NCBI RefSeq assembly: GCF_014897585.1
Contig: NZ_JABUXW010000036.1
Location: 1-33,787 of the forward strand
DNA length: 33,787 nucleotides
Source of the DNA: Brachybacterium tyrofermentans
Lineage (GTDB): Bacteria > Actinomycetota > Actinomycetes > Actinomycetales > Dermabacteraceae
Direction of reading: 5' to 3'
How positions within the stretch are numbered: position 1 is the stretch's first letter; each line of letters opens with the position of its first letter. A program made the position numbers and the translations under genes. The notes under the pieces are model-generated. The model was not told the DNA's origin. It saw only the letters and a list, made by a program, of their open reading frames with translations, and did no database searches. This document shows positions 22,448 through 30,131 of this stretch, piece after piece.

Positions 22448-23610
22448 ACACGCTCGCCCGCCCTATGCCGCCGTCGTCTGTCGAATGCGACGAGCGGTCC
22501 CTGCCCTGGGTCGCGCGTCGTCCCGGCCGCTGGTACGCGCTCCTCTGGCTGCCTCTGCTGCTGCTGGCCCCGGTCGTGGCCTCGATCCAGCAGAGCCACG
22601 TCGGCCAGCTGCTGATGCTGCTGCTCCTCGCCTCCTTGCACGTCGCGACCGTTCTGGTGCGATATCGGCCCGAGCCCCGACAGCGTGCGGACCAGCGCAC
22701 CGAAGCGCTGGTCGCCGTCTCCACCCTGGTGCTCGTGGGCTATCAGATCCTCTGGAACGAGCACCAGGTGTTCCTGTACCCACTGCTGGCCCTCGGCATG
22801 GCGGTGGGGCTGCGACACCGCCTGGTGATGGGGTTCGTCGGCGGTCTCGCCGTCAGCGGCGCCATCGCCGCTGGGTTCTCCTCTGTTTCCCTCGCCGACG
22901 CGCTCGTCTTCGCCGTCGTGACCTATATGTCCGGCCTCAGCGCCTTCCTGATCGACCGCCTGCTGGAGACCACCGCACAGCTGAGCGCCACCCGCGAGCA
23001 GCTCGCCCGCGCAGCGGTGCTCGAGGAGCGCGAGCGCTTCTCCCGCGACCTCCACGACCTGCTCGGACACACGTTGTCCCTGATCGTCGTGAAGGCCGAA
23101 GCTGTACGACGTTTTGTCCCGACGGATCCGGAGTCTGCCGCGGATCAGGCCCGCAGCATCGAGGAGATCGGCCGCAGCGCCCTCGGCGAGGTGCGCCAGG
23201 CGGTGGTCGGCTACCGGGAGACCTCGCTTGCGGATGAGCTGGACGCCGCTCGGGAGGCCCTGGCCACCGCCGGGTTGCAGATCGACATCGAGGTCCTGGC
23301 CGAGGCCGGCGAGCTGCCGAAGCCCGTGGATCGCCTGTTCGCCTGGGTGGTGCGCGAGGGGACCACCAACATTCTGCGCCACGCCCGAGCGCGGAGCTCT
23401 CGGATCCTCGTCGAGTCCGGCGGGGGCGAGGCCACCCTCGAGATCACTGACCACGGAGACGCGATCTCCGTCCCGATCCGCCCGGGCTCCGGCCTCATCG
23501 GGCTGCGCGAACGGGCCGAAGCCCTGGGTGGCGTGCTCGTCGCGGATCGGGAGGTCGACGGGTTCCGGCTCGGAGTCAGCGTGCCGACGCACGAGGAGGG
23601 GAGATCATGA
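22444..23610 (+). CDS. sensor histidine kinase, DesK/NarX-type
   Basis: A 388-residue membrane kinase. About five or six hydrophobic helices fill residues 30-170 with almost no extracellular loop, so it probably senses the membrane or a ligand within it. A coiled dimer helix leads to the HisKA_3 phospho-acceptor ERERFSRDLHDLLGHTLSLI (His204). The ATP domain shows an N-box (REGTTNILRHA), an EITDHGD box and GLIGLRERAEALGG. It starts in an ATGA overlap with DUF6069 and ends in an ATGA overlap with the response regulator, so the three are co-translated. Confidence 0.94.
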   Translation: MNTLARPMPPSSVECDERSLPWVARRPGRWYALLWLPLLLLAPVVASIQQSHVGQLLMLLLLASLHVATVLVRYRPEPRQRADQRTEALVAVSTLVLVGYQILWNEHQVFLYPLLALGMAVGLRHRLVMGFVGGLAVSGAIAAGFSSVSLADALVFAVVTYMSGLSAFLIDRLLETTAQLSATREQLARAAVLEERERFSRDLHDLLGHTLSLIVVKAEAVRRFVPTDPESAADQARSIEEIGRSALGEVRQAVVGYRETSLADELDAAREALATAGLQIDIEVLAEAGELPKPVDRLFAWVVREGTTNILRHARARSSRILVESGGGEATLEITDHGDAISVPIRPGSGLIGLRERAEALGGVLVADREVDGFRLGVSVPTHEEGRS

Positions 23611-24275
23611 CCGACCAGGATGCCGACGGCAGGAATGAGTGCGGAACCGAGCAGGATGGCGCCAGCCCGCGCACCACCGTGATGATCGCCGAGGACCAGA
23701 CCATGATGCGCTCCGCGCTCGCGGGCCTGCTCGGGCTGGAACCAGATCTCGTGGTGATCGGGGACGTGGGGCGCGGCGACGAGGTGGTCGGCGCCGTCGC
23801 CGCGCACCACCCGGACGTGCTGATCCTGGACATCGAGCTGCCGGGCCGCAGCGGCCTCGACGTCATCCCTGACGTCCTGCGGGCGCATCCGATCACCGCG
23901 GTCATCATCGTCACCACCTTCGGACGGGCCGGCTACCTGCGCCGCGCCATGGATGCCGGGGCCCGAGGGTTCCTCGTCAAGGACGACCCGGTCGAGGACC
24001 TGGCCACGGCGATACGACGGGTGGTGGCAGGCTCCACCGTCGTCGACCCCGGGCTGGCCGCCCAGGCGCTCGCCACCGGTCCGAGCCCGCTGACGACGCG
24101 CGAGAAAGAGGTGCTCGCCGCCTCTGACAGCGGGGCACCGATCGCGGAGATGGCCGGAACCCTCCACCTCTCCACGAGCACGGTGCGCAACTATCTCTCC
24201 AGCGCGATCAGGAAGACCGGCACCCGCAACCGGGCGGAGGCGCTGCGCACCGCCCGTGAGCACGGCTGGCTGTGA
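23607..24275 (+). CDS. NarL/FixJ-type response regulator
   Basis: A 222-residue response regulator. The receiver domain spans about 24-140 with Glu29/Asp30, phospho-acceptor Asp75 (DVLILDIELPG), Thr104 and Lys125 (FLVKDDP). The C-terminal LuxR-type HTH (about 157-220) contains PLTTREKEVLAASDSGAPIAEMAGTLHLSTSTVRNYLSSAIRKTG. A short acidic, non-conserved N-terminal tail of about 23 residues precedes the receiver. It is co-translated with the kinase (ATGA, 23607-23610) and must be its partner. Likely targets include its own operon through the palindrome at 21899-21915, but that is unproven. Confidence 0.95.
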   Translation: MTDQDADGRNECGTEQDGASPRTTVMIAEDQTMMRSALAGLLGLEPDLVVIGDVGRGDEVVGAVAAHHPDVLILDIELPGRSGLDVIPDVLRAHPITAVIIVTTFGRAGYLRRAMDAGARGFLVKDDPVEDLATAIRRVVAGSTVVDPGLAAQALATGPSPLTTREKEVLAASDSGAPIAEMAGTLHLSTSTVRNYLSSAIRKTGTRNRAEALRTAREHGWL

Positions 24276-24290
24276 CGAGCGCCGTGGCCT

Positions 24291-24304
24291 TCGGGGAGCC
24301 CCGA
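24291..24304 (+). terminator. GC-rich hairpin after response regulator
   Basis: Arms TCGGGG (24291-24296) and CCCCGA (24299-24304) pair around a 2-base loop, 16 bases after the response-regulator stop. It lacks a T-run, as many actinobacterial terminators do. Confidence 0.45.
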
Positions 24305-24349
24305 GGTGAACGGTCGGTCGGGATCCGAGACCGCGAGGGAGGGTGTTGG

Positions 24350-24424
24350 TACGGTCGGAGACCTCAGCACCGCTGGGAACCGAGCATCACCCGCAGGGGT
24401 CACGATGCTCGCCATATGAGGAGG
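24350..24424 (+). promoter_or_regulatory. promoter and structured leader of the 43-residue gene
   Basis: TACGGT at 24350-24355 is a plausible -10. The leader then holds a strong stem with arms CGAGCATC (24381-24388) and GATGCTCG (24404-24411). A nested ACCC/GGGT stem (24389-24392 and 24397-24400) lies inside the loop. The ribosome site GAGGAGG (24418-24424) follows seven bases after the stem. It may simply be a terminator-like fold or an RNA control element. Confidence 0.5.
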
Positions 24425-24429
24425 TTCTG

Positions 24430-24561
24430 ATGTTCGGCTGGCTCTTCCGTGCTCGCAGGGTCAAGGGTGATGTGAACGCGGCCCGACAGGGTCCGGAGGC
24501 GGTGGGCAAGCGCGTCGGACGCCGTTCCGCGCACCGGCTGCTCCGCCGTCTCCTGCGCTGA
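24430..24561 (+). CDS. 43-residue basic small protein
   Basis: A very short but well-supported gene. GAGGAGG lies five bases before the ATG, and the protein starts MFGWLFRARRVKGDVNAARQ, then has a Gly-Pro pair and a strongly basic tail (KRVGRRSAHRLLRRLLR). The N-terminus is a short hydrophobic or amphipathic helix and the rest is positively charged, giving a predicted net charge above +10. It could bind membrane, RNA or DNA. Small Micrococcales proteins of this general kind exist without assigned function. It has a structured leader and a probable promoter of its own. No membrane-spanning segment of normal length is present. Confidence 0.7.
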   Translation: MFGWLFRARRVKGDVNAARQGPEAVGKRVGRRSAHRLLRRLLR

Positions 24562-24658
24562 GCCACGGCTCACCGGTTCGCCCGCTCAGCACATCGGCCG
24601 GTGAGCTTCGGCTCTAAGGCCTGATCCGGGGCTCGGCGCGGTCTAAGCTCGTTCGACG

Positions 24659-25561
24659 ATGGTCCCTGACTCGCCGAACAGCCCCGATGTCCCGATCGCG
24701 AACGCGCCCGATCGGGGCCGGATGCTCCCTCGGAACCGGGGTTGGCTGGACACGATCACCTCGATCCCGGCGCTGATCATCGGCTCCGTGCTCATGGTCC
24801 TCATCGCCGCGGGCCCCATGCAGCACGTGGACTATCTGCTGGCCCGACGCTGGCTCTATCACCTCGAGCCGGACCTGCTGTGGTTCGCCCAGAACGTCCT
24901 GGACCGAGTCGCCGGTCAGGCCGTCTGCCTGCCCATCCTGATCGTGGTCGCGGTGGTCCTGGCCCGACGGAGGAGATCCTGGCGGCCGATCCAGGTGGCT
25001 GTGCTCGCCGAACTGGCCTTCCTCATCGGCGTCGGCACCCTGAAGCTGATCTTCGCCCGCCCCGTGACCTATTCCCGGGATCCGAACTTCTTCGACGGCG
25101 GCTACCTCGACATGGGGGCCAAGGGCATCAGCTTCCCCTCGGGACATGCCTCCGAGGCCGTGCTCATCTACGGCGCCGTCGTCTACCTGATCACCCACTA
25201 CAGCTCCGCGAGTCCGCGACTGCTGCGGCTGCTGCGCTGGGGCGTCGTGGTGATCAGCGTGAACTCCGTGGTCGTCTCCTTCCTGCTGGGCTGGCACTGG
25301 GCCAGCGACCTCCTGGGCGGTCTGATGATCGGCGGTCTCTACCTGCGGATCATCACCCAGTGGGACGAGCGCATGCGCGCGCAAGGGGATCGAGGCGTCC
25401 CGCGCGGGCTGATCCCCTCGGCCGGAGGCTCCGAGCCCCGACCGCTGGTCTCGGCGATGGCCTTCGTGTACACGGCGCTGATGCTGGTCACGCTGATCAT
25501 CGCGCTGCGCTTCGTGAACCCGACGCAGCTCGTGGCGCGGGTGCGCACAGAGGATGAGTGA
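24659..25561 (+). CDS. PAP2-like membrane phosphatase with degenerate motifs
   Basis: A 300-residue membrane protein with about six hydrophobic helices and a PAP2 (phosphatidic-acid-phosphatase type 2) core. Motif 1 keeps Lys129 (LKLIFARPVT) but the usual RP after six residues reads VT. Motif 2 PSGHAS is intact (160-165, His163). Motif 3 keeps His213 and Asp217 (GWHWASD), but the expected Arg six positions before His213 is Ser207. A final helix (MAFVYTALMLVTLIIALRF) lies outside the core. The family dephosphorylates lipid or undecaprenyl phosphates. TAAGCT nine bases upstream suggests a near-leaderless start. Activity uncertain because two catalytic Arg positions are lost. Confidence 0.85.
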   Translation: MVPDSPNSPDVPIANAPDRGRMLPRNRGWLDTITSIPALIIGSVLMVLIAAGPMQHVDYLLARRWLYHLEPDLLWFAQNVLDRVAGQAVCLPILIVVAVVLARRRRSWRPIQVAVLAELAFLIGVGTLKLIFARPVTYSRDPNFFDGGYLDMGAKGISFPSGHASEAVLIYGAVVYLITHYSSASPRLLRLLRWGVVVISVNSVVVSFLLGWHWASDLLGGLMIGGLYLRIITQWDERMRAQGDRGVPRGLIPSAGGSEPRPLVSAMAFVYTALMLVTLIIALRFVNPTQLVARVRTEDE

Positions 25562-25579
25562 AGCCGGAGACGGGGCACA

Positions 25580-26308
25580 TCACTCCGTGACCGGAGCTCC
25601 GGCAGGAGACGCAGCTGCAGGTTCCGCCGTGATGGCCTCCTCGTCGGCGCGGCGCAGGGCCTCCCGCAGCGCCGACCGGTCGTCGTCCTCCCAGGGGCCG
25701 GAGCAGGCGAGCGGGATGTGTGTCAGGTACCGGCGCTCCGCCTCCGGGATTCGCGCCACCAGGAGTGCCGGGTCCCGCTCCGCGCTGGCATACAGGTTCG
25801 GCCCGTCGGCGTAGTACGGATCGGTGAGCACGAGCTGCCCGGCGAGGGTGCGCATCACGTTGGACGGGTTGGTGTCCAGCGGGCCGCACCAGGGCAGCTC
25901 CCGGCGTGCGTCCGCATGGATCTCGCCGACGATCGCCGCGAGCGCCGAGAACTCCGTCGTCGGGACTGCGCATCGAGCCAGGAGCTCGTGGGCCTCGGAC
26001 TCGTCCACGGGGGCAAGTCGTTCCAGCAGCTGCAGGTCGCCGCCGCCGGCGAGACGGCGGTGGGCATGCAGGGCGGGCACCTGGCCGGTGGAAGAGGCCT
26101 CGCGGTACAGCCGGGCCGTGTACGGCCCGACGGGATCGAAGGGACTGATCCGCACCACGAGGTCCGCTGTCGGCGAGGCGAGGGCGATGGCCCAGTCGCC
26201 GGCGCCGCAGGGGCCCCAGCCCGCCTCGCGGAAGCGGGACTCGGCGTCCTCGTGGGTGGCGTCGGCTCCGAGGGATCCGAGCAGGTCGAGGGCGGGGGAG
26301 TGGTCCAT
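25580..26308 (-). CDS. phosphotransferase-like protein (APH/kinase fold)
   Basis: A 242-residue protein with a kinase-like fold. The N-terminal half has GDWAIALASPTADLVVRISPFDPVGPYTARLYREA, like the ATP-binding strands. The catalytic loop reads GPLDTNPSNVM, giving an Asp and Asn in D-x4-N spacing, but the usual His of HGD is replaced by Pro-Leu. LVLTDPYYADG fits the metal-binding Asp of the DFG position. It resembles small-molecule phosphotransferases such as aminoglycoside kinases, substrate unknown; it may be a distant homologue or an inactive relative. TAGTGT lies seven bases before the ATG (leaderless). Confidence 0.75.
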   Translation of the reverse strand: MDHSPALDLLGSLGADATHEDAESRFREAGWGPCGAGDWAIALASPTADLVVRISPFDPVGPYTARLYREASSTGQVPALHAHRRLAGGGDLQLLERLAPVDESEAHELLARCAVPTTEFSALAAIVGEIHADARRELPWCGPLDTNPSNVMRTLAGQLVLTDPYYADGPNLYASAERDPALLVARIPEAERRYLTHIPLACSGPWEDDDRSALREALRRADEEAITAEPAAASPAGAPVTE

Positions 26309-26361
26309 ACGCGCGACACTACGCACGCCCGCCCCCGCCCTCCAGCTGTTTTCCGGCGGGC

Positions 26362-27159
26362 TCAGCCCTCGGGGATCGCTTCGCTCATCGCGCTGATCTG
26401 GAAGGACGCCCCGCACGGATCCTCGATCGTCGCGATCCGGCCGAAGGGGGAGTCGGTCGGGCCGTCCAGCACCTTCCCGCCCAGTTCGACGACCTTCGCC
26501 AGTGCCGCCTCGGAGGCCTCGACCCCGAAGTAGAGGCGCCAGCCGGTCGCCTCCACCGGCATCGCGCCGGTCGCGTCGCACAGACCCCAGCTGGCGGAGT
26601 CACCGGGACCGTTGGTCGCGTACCGGAAGGAGTCGTCGTCCATCGGCTCGCCCATCGGCACCAGGTTCGCCTCGAACACGGCGGTGTAGAACGCGACGGC
26701 CTTGTCGTACTCGTGCGTCATCAGCTCGAACCAGACCGGGGAGCCGGGCGCGCCGGTGAACTCGTAGCCCTCGATCGCCCCGGCCTGCCACAGTCCGATG
26801 GTCGCGCCGGTCGCGTCGCGGACGATGGACATGCCGCCGAACTCGCTGATGGCATCGGGCGGGACCACCACGGTGCCGCCGTTCTCGGTGACCTTCGCGG
26901 TACGGGACCTCGCGTCGTCGACGGCGAGGTAGATGCCCCATTCGGAGGGCAGGGTCCGGCCATCGGGAGTGGTCATCCCGGTGACGTCCATGATCCCGCC
27001 CACGAGGGCGCCGCCGTTGCGGATCAGGTGATAGTGGTTGAAGCTCTCGCCGAGATCCTCGAACTCCCAGCCGAACAGGCCGGAGTAGAAGGTCTTCGCG
27101 GCGGCGAGATCGGTGACGCTGAGATCTGCCCAGGTGCTGGTGCCGGTGGTGCGGGTCAT
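26362..27159 (-). CDS. VOC family protein with two tandem units
   Basis: A 265-residue two-domain VOC protein. Domain 1 starts with TWADLSVTDLAAAKTFYSGLFGWEFEDLG and domain 2 with PVWFELMTHEYDKAVAFYTAVFEANLV. Each ends in the DPxGA strand (RDATGATIGLWQAG, EDPCGASFQIS) typical of the CC_3122/glyoxalase-like group. It may bind or convert a small metabolite. GAAGGAGGAG lies just before the ATG. The AraC-family gene lies 164 bases upstream on the same strand and may control it. Confidence 0.92.
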   Translation of the reverse strand: MTRTTGTSTWADLSVTDLAAAKTFYSGLFGWEFEDLGESFNHYHLIRNGGALVGGIMDVTGMTTPDGRTLPSEWGIYLAVDDARSRTAKVTENGGTVVVPPDAISEFGGMSIVRDATGATIGLWQAGAIEGYEFTGAPGSPVWFELMTHEYDKAVAFYTAVFEANLVPMGEPMDDDSFRYATNGPGDSASWGLCDATGAMPVEATGWRLYFGVEASEAALAKVVELGGKVLDGPTDSPFGRIATIEDPCGASFQISAMSEAIPEG

Positions 27160-27216
27160 GTCTCCTCCTTCAGTGGTGGGCCCGGAGCAGGTCTCTGCCG
27201 GGGCCGGGATGTGGTC

Positions 27217-27231
27217 CCTACGCTAGGTAGG
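27217..27231. promoter_or_regulatory. candidate regulatory repeat upstream of VOC gene
   Basis: Short arms CCTAC and GTAGG surround a 5-base centre. A TAGCGT box on the minus strand overlaps the repeat and could be the VOC promoter's -10. Evidence is weak because the arms are only five bases. Confidence 0.3.
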
Positions 27232-27323
27232 ATCGGGGCGGGATGATTGTCCGATCCTGCGCACCTGGTGCGACGGACGTTCTCGAGGTGCGATCTGCTG
27301 GTTCTGCTGGGACTGCACAGCGG

Positions 27324-28067
27324 TCACCGGGTGCACAGGCTCGGCAGGGCGCTGAGCAGAGGCGGGCGGGTCGATGTCGGGACCGAGAAGTCCAGGGCGA
27401 CGCGGGCGGGCTGCGTGATCGGGGCAGGGTGCACGGCGACCATCGGGGACGACGGCACCAGCTGGTCCAGCGCGTCGGCCTGGCTCGGCACCGCGAAGCC
27501 CAGCAGGAAGGGCGCGCCGGGGCACAGGGGCAGCTGGACCGTCGGCGTCCCCGAGATCAGCAGGCCCGAACGGGGCAGTCCGATCGGGGCCGGGTGCGGG
27601 TACCAGCCCACCCAGATCGACGCGTCCCCGCGCGGACTGAACCCCGGCGGCAGCTCGATGTCGGCGTGGACCAGGCCGGAGCCTGGCTGCAGCAGGGCAA
27701 AGGGCCGTGGGGGCTTGTCGCTGATGCGGTGGGCGAGGCGGCGCAGCTGCGCGGGCGGCACCCCGACCGTCGCGCGGAACCTCCGCGTGAAGCTCGAGAG
27801 GGAGTCGAAGCCGGCGGCGGCGCCCACGTCGACCACGGCGTCGTCCCCACCGAGCAGCAGACGCTTGGCGGCGTCGATGCGCAGGGCGATGAGGTACTGA
27901 CCCGGACCGATCCCGGTGTGCTTCGCGAAGATCCGGGAGAAGTGGAAGGGGCTGTAACCGACGTGGTCGGCGAGGTCTGCGACGTGGAGCTCCGTCGGCC
28001 GCTCCTGGGCGAGGGCCAGCGCGGAGGCGAGAATCGTCGCCGCGGGGTCCATCGTGAGCGGGGTCAC
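27324..28067 (-). CDS. AraC family transcriptional regulator
   Basis: A 247-residue AraC/XylS regulator with the HTH at the N-terminus instead of the end. The first HTH is LHVADLADHVGYSPFHFSRIFAKHTGIGPGQYLIALRIDAAKRLL, and the second is VVDVGAAAGFDSLSSFTRRFRATVGVPPAQLRRL. The C-terminal part (ADIELPPGFSPRGDASIWVGWYP and SGTPTVQLP) is a probable effector-binding region. The GTG at 28067 is preferred: TACACT (28075-28080) is seven bases upstream. The ATG at 28052 is an alternative that would drop five residues. It probably regulates the downstream VOC gene. Confidence 0.9.
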   Translation of the reverse strand: MTPLTMDPAATILASALALAQERPTELHVADLADHVGYSPFHFSRIFAKHTGIGPGQYLIALRIDAAKRLLLGGDDAVVDVGAAAGFDSLSSFTRRFRATVGVPPAQLRRLAHRISDKPPRPFALLQPGSGLVHADIELPPGFSPRGDASIWVGWYPHPAPIGLPRSGLLISGTPTVQLPLCPGAPFLLGFAVPSQADALDQLVPSSPMVAVHPAPITQPARVALDFSVPTSTRPPLLSALPSLCTR

Positions 28068-28089
28068 GATGATGAGTGTACGGAGGGGG

Positions 28090-28530
28090 TCAGTCGACGC
28101 CTGGGCGTCGGCGGTTCTGCTTCGTCTCCGAGCGGCGCCGCTTGCCGTCCAGCCGCCGACGCTTCGAGCCCTTGGTGGGCTTCGTGGGCCGGCGCACCAC
28201 GGGCGGGGCGATGGCCTCGCGCAGGATTGCGGAGAGGCGCTCACGGGCAGCGACACGGTTGCGACGCTGGGCCCGGTGCTCCTCGGCGCTGACGGTGAGC
28301 ACGCTGCCCGCCAGGCGCGGTGCCAGCACGGAGAGCAGGCGCTCGCGCTGGTCGTCGTCGACCGCGGTGGTGGTGGCGAGATCCAGACGCAGCTGCACCC
28401 GGGAGTCGGAGGTGTTGACGCCCTGTCCGCCCGGGCCGGACGCGTGGGTGAACTGCTCGGCCAGCTCGGCCGCAGGGATCCTCAGCCCGTGAGGCGCCCC
28501 GGGGCCCGCGGGCACGTGCAGATCATCCAT
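28090..28530 (-). CDS. arfB: alternative ribosome-rescue factor ArfB
   Basis: A 146-residue peptidyl-tRNA hydrolase of the ArfB (YaeJ) type, which frees peptides from stalled ribosomes lacking a stop codon. The GGQ motif is at about 34-36 (ASGPGGQGVNTSDSRVQL), the catalytic loop that hydrolyses peptidyl-tRNA. The C-terminal tail (KPTKGSKRRRLDGKRRRSETKQNRRR) is very basic and fits the mRNA-channel-binding tail. The ATG at 28530 follows CACACT by six bases. It is 41 bases downstream of the acyltransferase gene and 22 bases upstream of the AraC gene. Confidence 0.95.
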   Translation of the reverse strand: MDDLHVPAGPGAPHGLRIPAAELAEQFTHASGPGGQGVNTSDSRVQLRLDLATTTAVDDDQRERLLSVLAPRLAGSVLTVSAEEHRAQRRNRVAARERLSAILREAIAPPVVRRPTKPTKGSKRRRLDGKRRRSETKQNRRRPGVD

Positions 28531-28571
28531 CCCCCGAGTGTGCCGCACCGGCGGAGGTCGACGCGCGAGAC

Positions 28572-29147
28572 TCAGGCGTCGTCGAGCTCCTCGCGCAGGC
28601 GGGGCTCGACGCGATGTGCCGGATGGTGGCCGGCTTTGTCCGCGTAGAAGGCGCGGATGCGATCCATGTCGTCGCTGATGTCCCCGGTCAGGTCGAAGGT
28701 GGGGCCGAGGCCGACGGTCATCGTCGACCGGTCCACGAAGCCCAGGGTCACCGGCATCCCCGTCGCGCGGGCGATCCGGTAGAAGCCGGACTTCCAGCAG
28801 GTGTTGCCCTTGCGAGTGCCATCAGGGGTGATGACCAGGTTGAAGTCCTCTCCCGACCGGATGCGCTCCACCACCTCGTCGACGATGCGACTCGGGTCCG
28901 AGCGGTCGACGGGGATGCCTCCGAGAGTGCGCATGATCGGACCTCGCCAGCCTGTGAAGACGCTGTTCTTGCCCAACCAGCGCAGGGGGATCTTGAGCTC
29001 CCACGCCAGGGCGAGCATGAACACGAAGTCCCAGTTGGAGGTGTGCGGAGCGCCGAGGAAGATGGCGGGCCGGTCCGCACGGGGCTCGGCGACCAGCTTC
29101 CACCTGCTGAGCGTCCAGAAGGTGCGGGCGATGGCGCGGCGGATCAT
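28572..29147 (-). CDS. PlsC-like acyltransferase (1-acyl-glycerol-3-phosphate-type)
   Basis: A 191-residue membrane-associated acyltransferase. HTSNWD near residue 35 is the catalytic HX4D motif. GGIPVDRSDPS is the acyl-acceptor block, and LVITPDGTRKG is the third motif, with Asp-Gly in place of Glu-Gly. It should acylate a glycerolipid or a related phosphate acceptor. The start is fixed by TACATT (29154-29159) six bases before the ATG; upstream in-frame Met codons would add a non-homologous head. It may be cotranscribed with arfB. Confidence 0.9.
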   Translation of the reverse strand: MIRRAIARTFWTLSRWKLVAEPRADRPAIFLGAPHTSNWDFVFMLALAWELKIPLRWLGKNSVFTGWRGPIMRTLGGIPVDRSDPSRIVDEVVERIRSGEDFNLVITPDGTRKGNTCWKSGFYRIARATGMPVTLGFVDRSTMTVGLGPTFDLTGDISDDMDRIRAFYADKAGHHPAHRVEPRLREELDDA

Positions 29148-29188
29148 GGGATCAATGTAAGCCACGATCTGGCGGCCGGGTTCAGGAC

Positions 29189-30067
29189 TCAGGCCATGCC
29201 CTCGGACGTCGGCCACGCATTGGGCCGGCATCCGCCGAGATCGATGCTCTGCTGCAGCATGACCGGCGCGGTGAGCCCGTCGCCTCCGCACGTCGAGTGA
29301 CCATGACCGAGGAAATGCCCGATCTCGTGGTTGACCATGTAGGCCCGGTACTCGGTGGTGTCAGAGTAGGTCGGGGTCCGATGCAGCCAGCGGTCCGAGT
29401 TCAGGACCACGTCCTCGCCGACGCGGCAGCTCCACAGCCCGTTCGTCCTGGCAGGCAGGCACAGCTCGTCGGCCGTGGGCGGGGAGGCGATCGAGATCGT
29501 GAACTCTGCCGAGGCCGGGTCGGCCACGTGCTCGAAGGCGACCTCCTCCGTGGCTCGCCATCCGCGCTCATCGTCGAGGATTCTCGCGATCTCCTGTGCG
29601 GCGTCGTCGGCATCGATCCCGATCCCGGCCTCGACACGCACCGCATAGGTGTGCACGGGCAACGTGCCGGGGTCGGAGCCGTCGACGAGGTCCGGGGTGG
29701 TCCAGGTTCCCGCACCGACGGTGCCCGAGCGCACGATCTCCGGTGCGGCCTCGCTGGTGTTCTCGTCCGCCGTGGGCTGAGCGGTCGCCGAGGTGGCTGT
29801 CTCCGCAGTGCCGACGTCGGGCGCGCTGCCCGATCCGGCGTCCGATCCGGCGTCCGCGGCGGCGTCCGAACCGCTGCCCGATCCGGCGTCCGAGGCGGCG
29901 CTCAAGGTGCCGACCGTCTCGTCGGAACGTCCGCCTGCGAGTGCTCGTGCTCCGGCCACCAGGGCGATGACCACCATCAGGGTGATGAGGAGGGCGAGCC
30001 CTGTCCGGAGGAGGCGGCCTCGGCGCGTCAGGACCAGGGAGCTGCGGGGCGAGGGAGGCGGGGACAC
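29189..30067 (-). CDS. DUF3152 family protein, metallopeptidase-like
   Basis: A 292-residue exported protein of the actinobacterial DUF3152 family. After a basic start it has one transmembrane segment (about 21-45, LLITLMVVIALVAGA) that could anchor it outside the membrane. A low-complexity linker of Asp/Ala/Gly/Ser follows (residues about 55-85). The conserved domain carries NHEIGHFLGHGHSTC, the zinc-metallopeptidase HExxHxxxxxH pattern, and CRVGEDVVLNSDRWL. The GTG start at 30067 has TACCTT seven bases upstream; the TTG nine bases earlier has no such box. It is probably an envelope metallopeptidase. Confidence 0.87.
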   Translation of the reverse strand: MSPPPSPRSSLVLTRRGRLLRTGLALLITLMVVIALVAGARALAGGRSDETVGTLSAASDAGSGSGSDAAADAGSDAGSGSAPDVGTAETATSATAQPTADENTSEAAPEIVRSGTVGAGTWTTPDLVDGSDPGTLPVHTYAVRVEAGIGIDADDAAQEIARILDDERGWRATEEVAFEHVADPASAEFTISIASPPTADELCLPARTNGLWSCRVGEDVVLNSDRWLHRTPTYSDTTEYRAYMVNHEIGHFLGHGHSTCGGDGLTAPVMLQQSIDLGGCRPNAWPTSEGMA

Positions 30068-30131
30068 GAACCTCAAGGTAGGTCCATCAGCCCCCGGTGA
30101 TGCTCGACACGCCGGTGGCTAGACTCCGAGG

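Noticed and set aside
21757..23592. 611-codon minus-strand frame opposite the DUF6069 and kinase genes
   Set aside because: The kinase and DUF6069 motifs fit the plus strand; the antisense frame has no family pattern.
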